Source: Spirulina major PCC 6313 (GTDB lineage: Bacteria; Cyanobacteriota; Cyanobacteriia; Cyanobacteriales; Spirulinaceae). From it: DNA of 64,000 nucleotides. The stretch covers positions 1,279,614-1,343,613 of the forward strand of contig NZ_KV878783.1 in assembly GCF_001890765.1 (NCBI RefSeq), read 5' to 3'. This document shows positions 45,054 to 53,487 of this stretch, piece by piece. Position numbers and translations under genes: made by a program. Position 1 is the first letter of the stretch. Each line of letters starts with the position of its first letter. Below the pieces are notes generated by a model that was given only the letters and a program-made list of their open reading frames with translations, did no database searches and was not told where the DNA came from.

Positions 45054-45495
45054 ACAAAATTGTCAAATATGTATCCATTGATGTTTCCGGTAGAACTCGC
45101 AATTGTTGATTTTTTAAATCTAATTCAATGCCCAAGGCTTCAAGAGGAATCACACCAAGCAAGGGGTCACGTCCGCCGGGTAATTCTAAACATTCAAATG
45201 TGCCTTCACGTCCAAGCAAAGAAATACGGGCATCTTGAAAGATCTTGGCTTTACTGAAGCCGGTTGCTGTGGATACATCCACTTCTTTGAGCAAGTCTAA
45301 ACCCAGTTGCGCGATCGCATCACTCGGCAAACATAGAGTTGTCGCGCCCGTATCAACTAGGACGTTATCGAGGGTGATGGAACGAACTTCCTCGGCGGGG
45401 AGCAGGCCTCGCCCTGCGTTAGCTTGGTCGATGCGATTGATGATTGTTAGGGTGGTGATGATTTTGCCCATGGGTGTTGCAGTTGGGGTTGACAT
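45052..45495 (-). CDS. Retropepsin-like aspartic protease
   Basis: A 147-residue protein from ATG 45495. The long frame to 45747 crosses a repeat and a MITE. The catalytic motif is VLVDTGATTLCLPSDAI (Asp in DTGA, about residue 50), followed by a second hydrophobic block LLGVIPLEALGIELDL. This is the single-domain, clan AA, retroviral-type aspartic protease fold that works as a dimer. Bacterial members have few known substrates. It is the only content of the cassette between repeat copies 4 and 5. Confidence 0.88.
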   Translation of the reverse strand: MSTPTATPMGKIITTLTIINRIDQANAGRGLLPAEEVRSITLDNVLVDTGATTLCLPSDAIAQLGLDLLKEVDVSTATGFSKAKIFQDARISLLGREGTFECLELPGGRDPLLGVIPLEALGIELDLKNQQLRVLPETSMDTYLTIL

Positions 45496-45551
45496 GATTT
45501 TCGTCCCTGTGACTCTACCTTGATTATGGCTAATCTTGGCGGGGAGGGGCC

Positions 45552-45786
45552 CCATCTGCCCCGACAGACACGCCCGCGCCCGGACGGAAAAACGCACCGC
45601 TGCCGGGTGGGTGGGGGCGGCGGTGCGTTGGGGTTTAAGTAGGTCGGGGTAAAAAAGATCATCTATGTTGAGAAATGTAAATATCGCTGTACTCCTTATC
45701 AGATAGGGGCTTGAGCCTTGTTCACAGTCGGAAACATAGTTGATCATTTCAGGGCCGGCCTACTTATTGGGTTGGGGGCGCGATCG
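45552..45786 (+). repeat. GC-rich cassette-border repeat, copy 5 (split by a MITE)
   Basis: The left part runs 45552-45637 with a perfect ACGCACCGC/GCGGTGCGT stem. The right part, TTGGGTTGGGGGCGCGATCGCG, resumes at 45765. The 127 bases between are an inserted element. Joining the flanks recreates the tail of copy 4. Confidence 0.88.
45638..45764. mobile_element. 127-bp MITE with TA target duplication
   Basis: Ends AGTAGGTCGG and CCGGCCTACT are inverted repeats (one mismatch) flanked by TA on both sides (45636-45637 and 45765-45766). Comparison with copy 4 of the surrounding repeat shows the uninterrupted target GGGGTTTA-TGGGG. TA duplication is typical of IS630/Tc1-mariner-type elements. Confidence 0.88.
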
Positions 45787-45788
45787 CG

Positions 45789-48700
45789 TTACCCATTCCA
45801 AATCACAGATTCTTTAATACCATTCTGTGCTTTCCAGAATGCGTGAAGTGGACTCATCGTGCGAGTCAGTACACTATTGACAGCCTGATTATAGGAGCCA
45901 TAACCATTACTCACACTTCCACCAACATTCTGAACAGCAAGATGTAAATGATTCTGTTCATTCCCAGAGGAAAGAATCGTTTGACCTGCGGATATGGTAG
46001 AACCTTGCGAGAGCCAATATGAACCAGGGGGCTTCAAATGAACAAACCACCAGCGACGCCCCGTTTTTTGACCACTAGAATCAGTTTCGTCAATGGCCAT
46101 TGTCCAGCCATTGTATTTCCCTTTGTAGATTTCCTTGTAAGGAGCAATTGCAACAACTCCATTGATAGGAGAACGAACGTTAGTAACACTGTTGCTAATA
46201 TCTATGCCAGAGTGAGCAGAGGTAGAACCGTTGTAGTAACCACGATCATAGGCATATCCTGAAGTTACAGTTTTTGGATCACCAACAAAGATAGTCTTCG
46301 ATAGATCTTCATATATCTTCAAAACGTCATCTGGCATGGGTTTAGTCCATTCTCCAGAACCAATGTGTGAGTGATATTTCCCATACTGACCACTTGCACC
46401 ACCAACACGATCCCACATTGCTTCAATGCTCGCACCCTGCCAGTCTGCGCGATCGCTAAAGTAAGTAGTTAGAGCATCATCAATATTGGGATAGTAGTTG
46501 CCTAGTGAATCGGAATCAGGCATGATTTTCCAATCAGGATGATTGACACCCTCAATCTCATTGTTGTTGAGAACAGTGTGACCATCCGCACCACCCATTA
46601 ACCAGATGGAGTTTTGTCCGGTTTTGTCATTTCGCCAGAGGATGTCGGACTTACCATCGCCGTTGAAGTCACCAGTCCCTTCCATTTTCCAATCCAGGTT
46701 ATCAACAGTTGTAATCACATCGTTGTTGAGAACAGTGTGACCATCCGCACCACCCATTAACCAGATGGAGTTTTGTCCGGTTTTATCATTTCGCCAGAGG
46801 ATGTCGGACTTACCATCGCCGTTGAAGTCATTTGGTGCAGAAGACTTAACGGGAGGTGTACCGAAAATCAACTCAAAAACGTTACCGAGAAATTTTTGGA
46901 ATCCTGAACTTGTGGGATTATTGAAGATATTGAGGAAGGATCGCCACGACATGGAAGATTGCGAACCACTGACCGACTGGCCAGAAGCTGAACTGGTTGC
47001 GTCAGGATTGGCGGCTCGTTCCGTTGCTTCAAACTCCTCCTGGCCGCTCCAACTCAAGGAAATTCGTTGCAATTCCTTTTCGTATTCTTCGGCTTTGATG
47101 GTTTTCGCGAGGTGGACGGCGGCGGCGACGTTGAGTAGACCTGCGCCCGTTTCGAGGTCGGGGTTAGCAGCGCCGAGATCCGTGGCGGTTTGTTTGAGGA
47201 GCGCGATCGCTTGTTGATAACTCAAGTCCGGATTTGCTGCCCAGACCTGGGAAATTGCGCCCGTTACCTGTGCTGCTGCCATTGATGAACCATAGCCGCC
47301 CCCGATGGGATTTGCTTCCGTGCCGCCATTGGCCATAATGTCTAAGCCTTGGCCATAACTGGAATAGGTGGCGCGATCGTAGCCTTGCCAATTGGAAGCA
47401 TCCGGGTCAACCTGTTCCGCTGCCCCCACCGTGATGATGTTGTCGAACCGTTCCGAGGCTTGACCCAACGCCGACATCAACGCCCCCTGATTCCCCGAAG
47501 CCGCCACAACGAGGACATCATTTTGCCGGGCATATTCCAACGCCGCCATTTCCATCGGTGTGAACTCGGTGCGGGTGGTCACGTTGCCCGCTGCGTCGAT
47601 TTGGGTGAGGTCAAAACTGAGATTCACCACTGCGTTGGGTTGCTCCGACTCCACCGCCGCATCGACAAATTCCACCAGGGACTCCGCCCAGTGACCCGAC
47701 CCGATCGCACGCCCCACCCAGAGCGGCGCATCATCATTCACATTGGTAATCAGACCCGCCACTTGTGTACCATGATTGTCTCCTTCACCTGTTGCGAGCA
47801 GCGAATTACTATCCTCATCGACAAAATCCGAACCCGTCAAAATCGCGTCCGCATCCATGCCCAACGCATCGGCATCGACCCCGGAATCAATCACGCCCAC
47901 CAAGGGCTGAAACTCCCGCGCCGCTTCAAATTGCGCAGCGGTATAGTCCACATTATCGGTGTAGGCCTTCGCGTATTCGATCAAGGCTTCGCCCATGTTG
48001 TGGGTACGCCAATCGCGCCCCTCGGCGACCACTTCATCCATGAGGGCGGTTTCCGCTGTTGCGCCGCGCACCTGGAACACGATGTCGTTATAGTCGCGAT
48101 CGCTCTCTGCGAGGGTGACATCTTCAAAGGCGAACGTATTGCCGTCGCCCGTCACATCGGCAACCTGGCCGAACTGTAGATCACTGTCGGGGCGGGACAT
48201 GGAGAAGCGGACGTTTTCGATCTTGCCATTGGCCACCTCTTCGATGGAGTGATTCGACGCGAGCATGATTCCGAAGCGATCGCCCGCCTTCATGTCAAAT
48301 TCCCGCACCCCTTGATAGTTCCCAGCGTTAAAATCCGCCTCGCGCATCCTGCCGCTGAACCGCGCCCCATCGGTGGCATCGGAAATCACCACATGGCCGT
48401 GCTCGGAATTACTTAACGCCCGCTGTGCTGCCAATTGGGTGAAATCTTCACGATCGGGATCGAGACCCTCCAGGCTGAAAATCCCCACTTCGCCGCGACG
48501 GAATGCGCCCCCATCAAAGAGAAAATCGATGCCCACCGTGCCATCCTCACCGACAGTAAACTCCCCGCCGGTGTAGGGAGAATCGGAGGGAGAGGCGAAT
48601 GGGATTAACTCAATATCAGCGGGATCAAAAGGCAGGGAATCAGCGGTGCGATCGCCCTCTAAATTGTCCAGAAGATCATCAACATTGACATCATCGAAAT

Positions 48701-48803
48701 CGGGCTGCTCGTCAAACGGACTATCTGCGATCGCACTCGGAGTCAGGATCGGTTCAAGGATGAAGGCGTGAAAGGTCGATGGGGATTGTGGAGACTTAGA
48801 CAT
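45789..48803 (-). CDS. DUF4114-subtilisin-FG-GAP-M23 multidomain protein
   Basis: A 1004-residue protein without a signal peptide. Residues 75-250 are a DUF4114-like domain with its YNDIVFQV ending. Residues 300-565 are an S8 peptidase with triad D306 (VGVIDSGVD), H344 (GDNHGTQVAG), S507 (GYGSSMAAAQ) and oxyanion N438. Residues 658-745 hold two nearly identical units starting DFNGDGKSDILWRND, FG-GAP/VCBS-like calcium motifs. Residues 845-960 are an M23 domain with H864 and D868 (HSGID) and H952/H954 (HLHLAV), all metal ligands present. It could process proteins and cut peptidoglycan in one chain. Having both peptidase types together is unusual. Secretion by a non-Sec route is inferred. Confidence 0.9.
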   Translation of the reverse strand: MSKSPQSPSTFHAFILEPILTPSAIADSPFDEQPDFDDVNVDDLLDNLEGDRTADSLPFDPADIELIPFASPSDSPYTGGEFTVGEDGTVGIDFLFDGGAFRRGEVGIFSLEGLDPDREDFTQLAAQRALSNSEHGHVVISDATDGARFSGRMREADFNAGNYQGVREFDMKAGDRFGIMLASNHSIEEVANGKIENVRFSMSRPDSDLQFGQVADVTGDGNTFAFEDVTLAESDRDYNDIVFQVRGATAETALMDEVVAEGRDWRTHNMGEALIEYAKAYTDNVDYTAAQFEAAREFQPLVGVIDSGVDADALGMDADAILTGSDFVDEDSNSLLATGEGDNHGTQVAGLITNVNDDAPLWVGRAIGSGHWAESLVEFVDAAVESEQPNAVVNLSFDLTQIDAAGNVTTRTEFTPMEMAALEYARQNDVLVVAASGNQGALMSALGQASERFDNIITVGAAEQVDPDASNWQGYDRATYSSYGQGLDIMANGGTEANPIGGGYGSSMAAAQVTGAISQVWAANPDLSYQQAIALLKQTATDLGAANPDLETGAGLLNVAAAVHLAKTIKAEEYEKELQRISLSWSGQEEFEATERAANPDATSSASGQSVSGSQSSMSWRSFLNIFNNPTSSGFQKFLGNVFELIFGTPPVKSSAPNDFNGDGKSDILWRNDKTGQNSIWLMGGADGHTVLNNDVITTVDNLDWKMEGTGDFNGDGKSDILWRNDKTGQNSIWLMGGADGHTVLNNNEIEGVNHPDWKIMPDSDSLGNYYPNIDDALTTYFSDRADWQGASIEAMWDRVGGASGQYGKYHSHIGSGEWTKPMPDDVLKIYEDLSKTIFVGDPKTVTSGYAYDRGYYNGSTSAHSGIDISNSVTNVRSPINGVVAIAPYKEIYKGKYNGWTMAIDETDSSGQKTGRRWWFVHLKPPGSYWLSQGSTISAGQTILSSGNEQNHLHLAVQNVGGSVSNGYGSYNQAVNSVLTRTMSPLHAFWKAQNGIKESVIWNG
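46563..46671 (-). repeat. 109-bp internal repeat, unit 2 of the FG-GAP pair
   Basis: Matches 46722-46830 with a single base difference. It encodes the second DFNGDGKSDILWRND unit of the multidomain peptidase. Confidence 0.9.
46722..46830 (-). repeat. 109-bp internal repeat, unit 1 of the FG-GAP pair
   Basis: Partner of 46563-46671, with 50 bases between the copies. The identity at silent positions shows a recent duplication or conversion. Confidence 0.9.
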
Positions 48804-48997
48804 CGATAGTTACACGGTAATTTTGTGCAGAAGTGGGCGAGTTCGACAGAACTGGCTTGAATCATTCAGACAATAAATGCACCTGTTAAGTTATCTAGGA
48901 TTTTTATTTCTTTTTATGCAGTGAAATCCGTTTTTTCTGTAAAGGTTCGATGAAGAATGGGGCGAGTTTTGTGAAAGATTCATGAAGGGCGAAGGCG

Positions 48998-49699
48998 TTA
49001 CACAAACACAAGGGGTTTGTGGCGCAGGGGTTCAAAGGCGATCGCATCAAAGCGATAGAGACTCGCCGGGCGACCGGCTCCCCGTGAGGCCTTAACGCCC
49101 GTATCTTGGAGGATGCCAAGTTTGAGGAGACGGGCGCGGAAATTGGAATAGTCGGCAAAATTTTCGCCGAGGACGGTGCAGTAGAGTTGATAGACCTCGT
49201 TGAGGGTGAAGACATCGGGGAGGACTTCAAAGGCGATCGGGCTGTATTCGAGTTTGTTGCGGAGACGGCGCAGGCCGTAGTTGAGGATGTTGTGATGGTC
49301 GAAGGCGAGGGTGGGGAGGCTGGGGACGCTAAACCAAGCGGTCATCCCCCCTTCACGGGTAATCAGTTCGGCGGCTTCGCGGCGGACGAGGGCGAAATAA
49401 CTAACGGAGAGGTAACGATGGGGGGCTGAGGCGCGATCGCTTCCCGGTGCGCCGAAGGTATACAACTGTTCTAGATAGAGGTTGTGAACTTTGATTTTTT
49501 CCTGGAGAATGCGACGGGCGGCGGCTTCGAGGGATTCCCCGTGACGGACGAGGGTTCCGGGCGGGCTCCATTGATGTTGACAGGGGGGGTGCAAGCGTTT
49601 AATCAACAGCACAAACAGCCGCTGCTGCTCTGGATCAACGGAAAAAATCACATTATCCACACCGACTTTAAATTCGGCTAAGGGGGCAGCACCGCTCAT
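48998..49699 (-). CDS. nrtR: NrtR-type Nudix-related NAD regulator
   Basis: A 233-residue protein with a Nudix fold (about 10-150) and a C-terminal winged helix (about 155-225, FTLNEVYQLYCTVLGENFAD then SNFRARLLKLGIL). The Nudix box is degenerate: GTLVRHGESLEAAARRILQE lacks the REUxEE catalytic glutamates, as is usual for NrtR, which senses ADP-ribose or related compounds instead of cleaving them. Known NrtR proteins repress NAD genes. It overlaps nadD by four bases and closes a run of NAD salvage genes, which supports the assignment. Confidence 0.88.
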   Translation of the reverse strand: MSGAAPLAEFKVGVDNVIFSVDPEQQRLFVLLIKRLHPPCQHQWSPPGTLVRHGESLEAAARRILQEKIKVHNLYLEQLYTFGAPGSDRASAPHRYLSVSYFALVRREAAELITREGGMTAWFSVPSLPTLAFDHHNILNYGLRRLRNKLEYSPIAFEVLPDVFTLNEVYQLYCTVLGENFADYSNFRARLLKLGILQDTGVKASRGAGRPASLYRFDAIAFEPLRHKPLVFV

Positions 49700-50262
49700 G
49701 AGGCATAGAGTTGGGTGCGATCGATATAGGCGGCGACGGGGGGCAGAATGGCGGTGCGATCGCCTTCCTGTCGGTAATGACTGGAGGAAACAGCCGGGGG
49801 GGTGCAGTCGGCGATCGCATAGTCCGCCCCCAAATCCTGCAACACCGCCAATGGCTCCCCATCAATCGGATAACCGGGGCGCGGCATAATCCGTAAGCGC
49901 ACCTGTTGTAACAGTTCATCGACGTGATACCACTGGGGCAACTGGGCTAATAAATCCGACCCGATCACAAAATCAAACTGCGCTCCGGGCCAACGTTGCC
50001 GCGCCCGCTCGACGGTGTGGAGGGTACGGCGTTGGCTCAAGTCCGGATAGAGATGCACATGGGAACAGTCCCGCTGCAAGTCCTGCACCACGAGACCGAG
50101 CATTTCCATTCGATGCTCTAGGGGAGTTTGTCCGGCTTTCATCGGGTTATCGGAAGCCCAGACGGCAACGTGATCGTAATGGTGGGCGAGCCAGCGGAGG
50201 ATCGTGGCGTGGCCAGCGGTGGGCGGGTCAGCACTGGTTCCAAAGAGGGCGATATGTTCCAT
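49696..50262 (-). CDS. nadD: Nicotinate-nucleotide adenylyltransferase
   Basis: A 188-residue NadD, which adenylates nicotinate mononucleotide to deamido-NAD. The N-terminal nucleotidyltransferase motif is present in the form IALFGTSADPPTAGHATIL (the GxFxPxHxGH pattern with the second His at about 19), with WASDNPMKAGQTPLEHRMEML and FVIGSDLLAQLPQW downstream. The C-terminal ISSTxxR element appears as AVSSSHYRQ. The gene follows pncB by three bases and overlaps nrtR by four. Confidence 0.92.
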   Translation of the reverse strand: MEHIALFGTSADPPTAGHATILRWLAHHYDHVAVWASDNPMKAGQTPLEHRMEMLGLVVQDLQRDCSHVHLYPDLSQRRTLHTVERARQRWPGAQFDFVIGSDLLAQLPQWYHVDELLQQVRLRIMPRPGYPIDGEPLAVLQDLGADYAIADCTPPAVSSSHYRQEGDRTAILPPVAAYIDRTQLYAS

Positions 50263-50265
50263 GGG

Positions 50266-51588
50266 TTAGGCGCGGCGGCAGGACTGTTGGAGTTGGGCGA
50301 GGTCGGGGGAAATTTCGACCGGGTAGGGGGCGGGGTGGCGCAGGGCGCGGACGGGGTCGGGGAGTTGGGCGACGTTGGTTTGGGTGCGATCGCGAATTTC
50401 GGCCAAGGATTCCACAGGATAACACCGTTTACCCTGGCGCATCATCAACGTTAGGAGGGGGATTTCGCCGGGTTGGGCGGCGCTGGTGGCAAGGGTGAGG
50501 CGATCGCGCCCCGGTTGACGGTAGATCTGTTTACGCCCCGGATAGGTGGCCTTGCTGCTGGACTGTTTCATCGTCGGGATACCGTCAATGTCCACCAATT
50601 TATAGACCCCATTCACCGGGTTGCCCGTCACTAGGCGCGTTCCCACGCCGTAGCCCTGTAAACAGGCTCCCGCTGCCCGTAACCGCTCAATTTCCCATTC
50701 ATCCAAATCCCCGCTGGCAAAAATCGCCGCCTCCGGTAAGAGGGCGTGAACCTGTTGGGAAAGGCTGACCAAATCCCCGGAATCGAGGCGAATCCCGGTG
50801 ATGGTGCGATCGCCCGCGGCCAAGCGTTGGGCAGCGGCGATCGCATCGTAGGTATCAATTAACAAGGGCGCACCGGGAAAATAGCGATGAAACGCCGCCA
50901 AGGCTTCGTCTTCCGAGCCGGCGATCGCGCCAATCGCCATCACCAAAGCATGGGCCATCGTCCCCGCCGGTTTTTCCCCCAACTGCAACGCCGCTAATAC
51001 ATTCGACGTGGCATCTAATCCCGCCGCCAAGGCCGCCCGCGCCGCCCACACCGCCCCCTGGGGACTAAAGGCCCGCCGCGTCCCAAACTCCAAGATCATC
51101 GCCTCAGCCCCCGCTGCCTGCCGCAACCGGGCCGCCCGCGTCGCGATCAAGGTTTGATAATTCATCGTGTTGAGCAGATAGGTTTCCACCAGTTGCGCTT
51201 GCCACAGCGGCGCATCAATGCGTAACAGCGGCTCCTGGGGAAACACTGCCGTTCCTTCCGGTACCGCCCACAGATCCCCCGTGAACCCTCCCGCCGCCAA
51301 CAGATCCCAAAATGCCGCCGGGGCTTGGTCAAAAATCCCCGTCGCCTGCAACGCCTCGATCTGCTTCGTGCTGAATCGGAACTCTGTCAAATACTCTAAA
51401 ACCTGCTCTAGACCCATGGCGATCAGATAGCCAAAATCCGATGGGAGCGATCGCGCAAACAGTTCAAAACTGGCCGGTTTCATCGCCAACCCCTCCCCCA
51501 CATAACAACTGGCCATCGTCAATTGATACAAGTCCGTCAGCAAACTGTAGTCAGTGGGAGTCAGGTGGAGGGATGAATTAGGGGTCAT
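50266..51588 (-). CDS. pncB: Nicotinate phosphoribosyltransferase
   Basis: A 440-residue enzyme from ATG 51588 that joins nicotinate to PRPP, forming nicotinate mononucleotide in NAD salvage. Landmarks are LLTDLYQLTMASCYV at the start, EFGTRRAFSPQGA (about 165), a catalytic/metal region LIDTYDAIAAAQRL, and TGIRLDSGDL plus ASGDLDEWEIE in the phosphate-binding part. Frame residues upstream of 51588 are not family-like. It precedes nadD with three bases between them. Confidence 0.93.
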   Translation of the reverse strand: MTPNSSLHLTPTDYSLLTDLYQLTMASCYVGEGLAMKPASFELFARSLPSDFGYLIAMGLEQVLEYLTEFRFSTKQIEALQATGIFDQAPAAFWDLLAAGGFTGDLWAVPEGTAVFPQEPLLRIDAPLWQAQLVETYLLNTMNYQTLIATRAARLRQAAGAEAMILEFGTRRAFSPQGAVWAARAALAAGLDATSNVLAALQLGEKPAGTMAHALVMAIGAIAGSEDEALAAFHRYFPGAPLLIDTYDAIAAAQRLAAGDRTITGIRLDSGDLVSLSQQVHALLPEAAIFASGDLDEWEIERLRAAGACLQGYGVGTRLVTGNPVNGVYKLVDIDGIPTMKQSSSKATYPGRKQIYRQPGRDRLTLATSAAQPGEIPLLTLMMRQGKRCYPVESLAEIRDRTQTNVAQLPDPVRALRHPAPYPVEISPDLAQLQQSCRRA

Positions 51589-51635
51589 GATGAGCAGTAA
51601 CGATGGGTGGTTAGCGAGGGGCGATCGCCCCTCGC

Positions 51636-52469
51636 TTAGGATAGCCGCTGGCGGAGTTGGGCACTGAGCCAATCGATCGCGCTCACCATGATCAAAATCA
51701 AGCCCAAAATTGTCGCCAAGCGGCCAAAATCCAATAATTTCAAACTGACTAGCAATTCATAGCCAATCCCCCCCGCCCCAACAATGCCGAGGATGACGGA
51801 CGATCGCACATTGAATTCCCACAAATACAAGCTAATGCCCACCAACCCCGGCAACGCTTCCGGCAACACGGCAAAGGAAAAGGTTCGGATGCGATCGCAC
51901 CCCGTCACCTCGATCGCTTCAATCGGTTCCGGGGGCAGGGTTTCCAACAGTTCAGCGTAGAGTTTCGCCATTGATCCCGTTGTATGGAACGCCACCCCCA
52001 ACATTCCGGCAAAGGGACCCAACCCCACCACCGCCACAAAAAACAACGCAAAAATTGCCGTATCAATCCCCCGCAACAGATTTAACACCCCCCGCAACGG
52101 TAATGCGATCGCTGTTGCAGGGGTTAAGTTGCGGGCAATCAAGATCGACAACGGGAACGCCAACAGGATCGCGATGCCCGTACCGAGGAGGGCGATCGCC
52201 AAGGTTTCCCAGATTGCCACCATAAAACTGGGCAACTCCGACAGATCCGGCGGCCACGATCGCGTTACCCACGACCCCAAACGCGGCAACCCCGTCACCA
52301 ACTCCCACAGGTTAATTTCCGTCGTGCGTACACTGGCGATCAGGAGCGCGATCGCCACCCCCACCAACCCGCATCGCCCCACCCACCACCGCCGACCCCG
52401 GCGACGCTGCTCCAGGCGCAGAATCTGATCGAGATGATCCGCTGAGGGGGGAGTTTGGGTGTTTGCCAT
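51636..52469 (-). CDS. phnE: PhnE-type ABC transporter permease
   Basis: A 277-residue permease with six membrane segments. It carries the BPD-type signature EAIEVTGCDRIRTFSFAVLPEALPGLVG (written here in two parts: EAIEVTGCDRIRTFSF and AVLPEALPG), the EAA loop that contacts the ATPase. The NLLRGIDTAIFALFFVAVVG stretch is typical of PhnE/PtxC. It would import a phosphonate, phosphite or similar compound with PhnD. It lies 13 bases after phnD and 47 bases before pncB. No PhnC ATPase is present in the window, which leaves the transporter incomplete here. Confidence 0.9.
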   Translation of the reverse strand: MANTQTPPSADHLDQILRLEQRRRGRRWWVGRCGLVGVAIALLIASVRTTEINLWELVTGLPRLGSWVTRSWPPDLSELPSFMVAIWETLAIALLGTGIAILLAFPLSILIARNLTPATAIALPLRGVLNLLRGIDTAIFALFFVAVVGLGPFAGMLGVAFHTTGSMAKLYAELLETLPPEPIEAIEVTGCDRIRTFSFAVLPEALPGLVGISLYLWEFNVRSSVILGIVGAGGIGYELLVSLKLLDFGRLATILGLILIMVSAIDWLSAQLRQRLS

Positions 52470-52482
52470 CGGTCAGGCGCGA

Positions 52483-53394
52483 TTAATTTAAGATGTTCAC
52501 CGCTTTACCAGCGGCTTGGATCGGGGTGTAGTTTTTGCCGTCGGAACTGACGAATCCGGTGTAGTTTTCCGGCAGGAGTTCCTTGGCTTCGGCCGCGGAA
52601 ATCTCCACCAAGGCAGTTTGTAAACCCTCGATCACATCGGCGGGTAAGCCGCCCCGCACGGCGATCGGGTCATTGGGCAGCGGGTCGGATTCCCAGATGA
52701 TTTTGAGGTCGTCGCGGTTGATCCGGTCGGTGCTGGCTAATACGTCGAGGTTGCGATCGTAGTCCGAGGCGATGTCCACTTGGCCGCTGAGGACGGCGAT
52801 CGCTTGGGCGGCGTGGGATGCCCCTTCGCTGTAATCAAACACTTGTTTGGGGTCAATGTTGCGGGTTTTAAACTCGGCGGTGGGAATCAGCCAACCGGAG
52901 GTAGACCCCACATCAGCGAGACTGATTTTCAATTGTTCCCCGGCCTGACTTTGGGCGATCGCGTCGTCCAAGGTGTCAAAGGGGGCATCGGCGCGAGCCA
53001 TCAAAACCGAGTGGTAGGTGGGTTTTTCGTTATATTTCACCGTGGCGATCGCTTGAATCTCCGGCGTTTCATGGTTCGCCAAGACATAGCCCCAAGGGCC
53101 CAACCACGCCACATCTAACGTTCCTGCCCGCAGGGCCTCCGAAATCCCCACCCAATCTTCCGTCACGGTCACATCCGCTTCGCGATCCACCGCCGCCGCC
53201 AATTTCTCAAACAGGGGGTTAAATTGATCGCGGGTTTCGTTGGGGGTGGGGAAATAGGGGCCAACACCGAATTTTAGCGGGGCGGCTGCGTCCGCTTCGA
53301 GGTTGGGAGAAGTGCCACAGGCGACGGTTAACACCATCACCATTAGCCCCAACATGATGAATTCAACGTATCGCTTCAGGGTAGTTAACATCAT
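52483..53394 (-). CDS. phnD: PhnD-type substrate-binding lipoprotein
   Basis: A 303-residue periplasmic binding protein with a lipobox (MLGLMVMVLTVAC, Cys about residue 26). Landmarks are LKFGVGPYFPTPNETRDQF, DVAWLGPWGYVLA, HSVLMARADAPFDTL, DVGSTSGWLIPTA and DYDRNLDVLA, all in the right order for the PhnD/PtxB/phosphate-ester family. Ligands of the family include phosphonates and phosphite, and the pocket residues here cannot be assigned by eye. First gene of a five-gene minus-strand run that continues into NAD salvage. Confidence 0.92.
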   Translation of the reverse strand: MMLTTLKRYVEFIMLGLMVMVLTVACGTSPNLEADAAAPLKFGVGPYFPTPNETRDQFNPLFEKLAAAVDREADVTVTEDWVGISEALRAGTLDVAWLGPWGYVLANHETPEIQAIATVKYNEKPTYHSVLMARADAPFDTLDDAIAQSQAGEQLKISLADVGSTSGWLIPTAEFKTRNIDPKQVFDYSEGASHAAQAIAVLSGQVDIASDYDRNLDVLASTDRINRDDLKIIWESDPLPNDPIAVRGGLPADVIEGLQTALVEISAAEAKELLPENYTGFVSSDGKNYTPIQAAGKAVNILN

Positions 53395-53487
53395 TAAATG
53401 GATTGTGTGGTGTGGGCGTTCGAGACACCCTTTGTTGACGGTATCAGACGGGCTGAGATGGACGATGAAAACTTGCTGAGAGATGGA

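Noticed and set aside
42771-45786. True integron attC sites
   Set aside because: The GTTRRRY/RYYYAAC boxes are not met, gene directions are mixed and no integrase is present, so I kept only the looser term cassette-border repeat.
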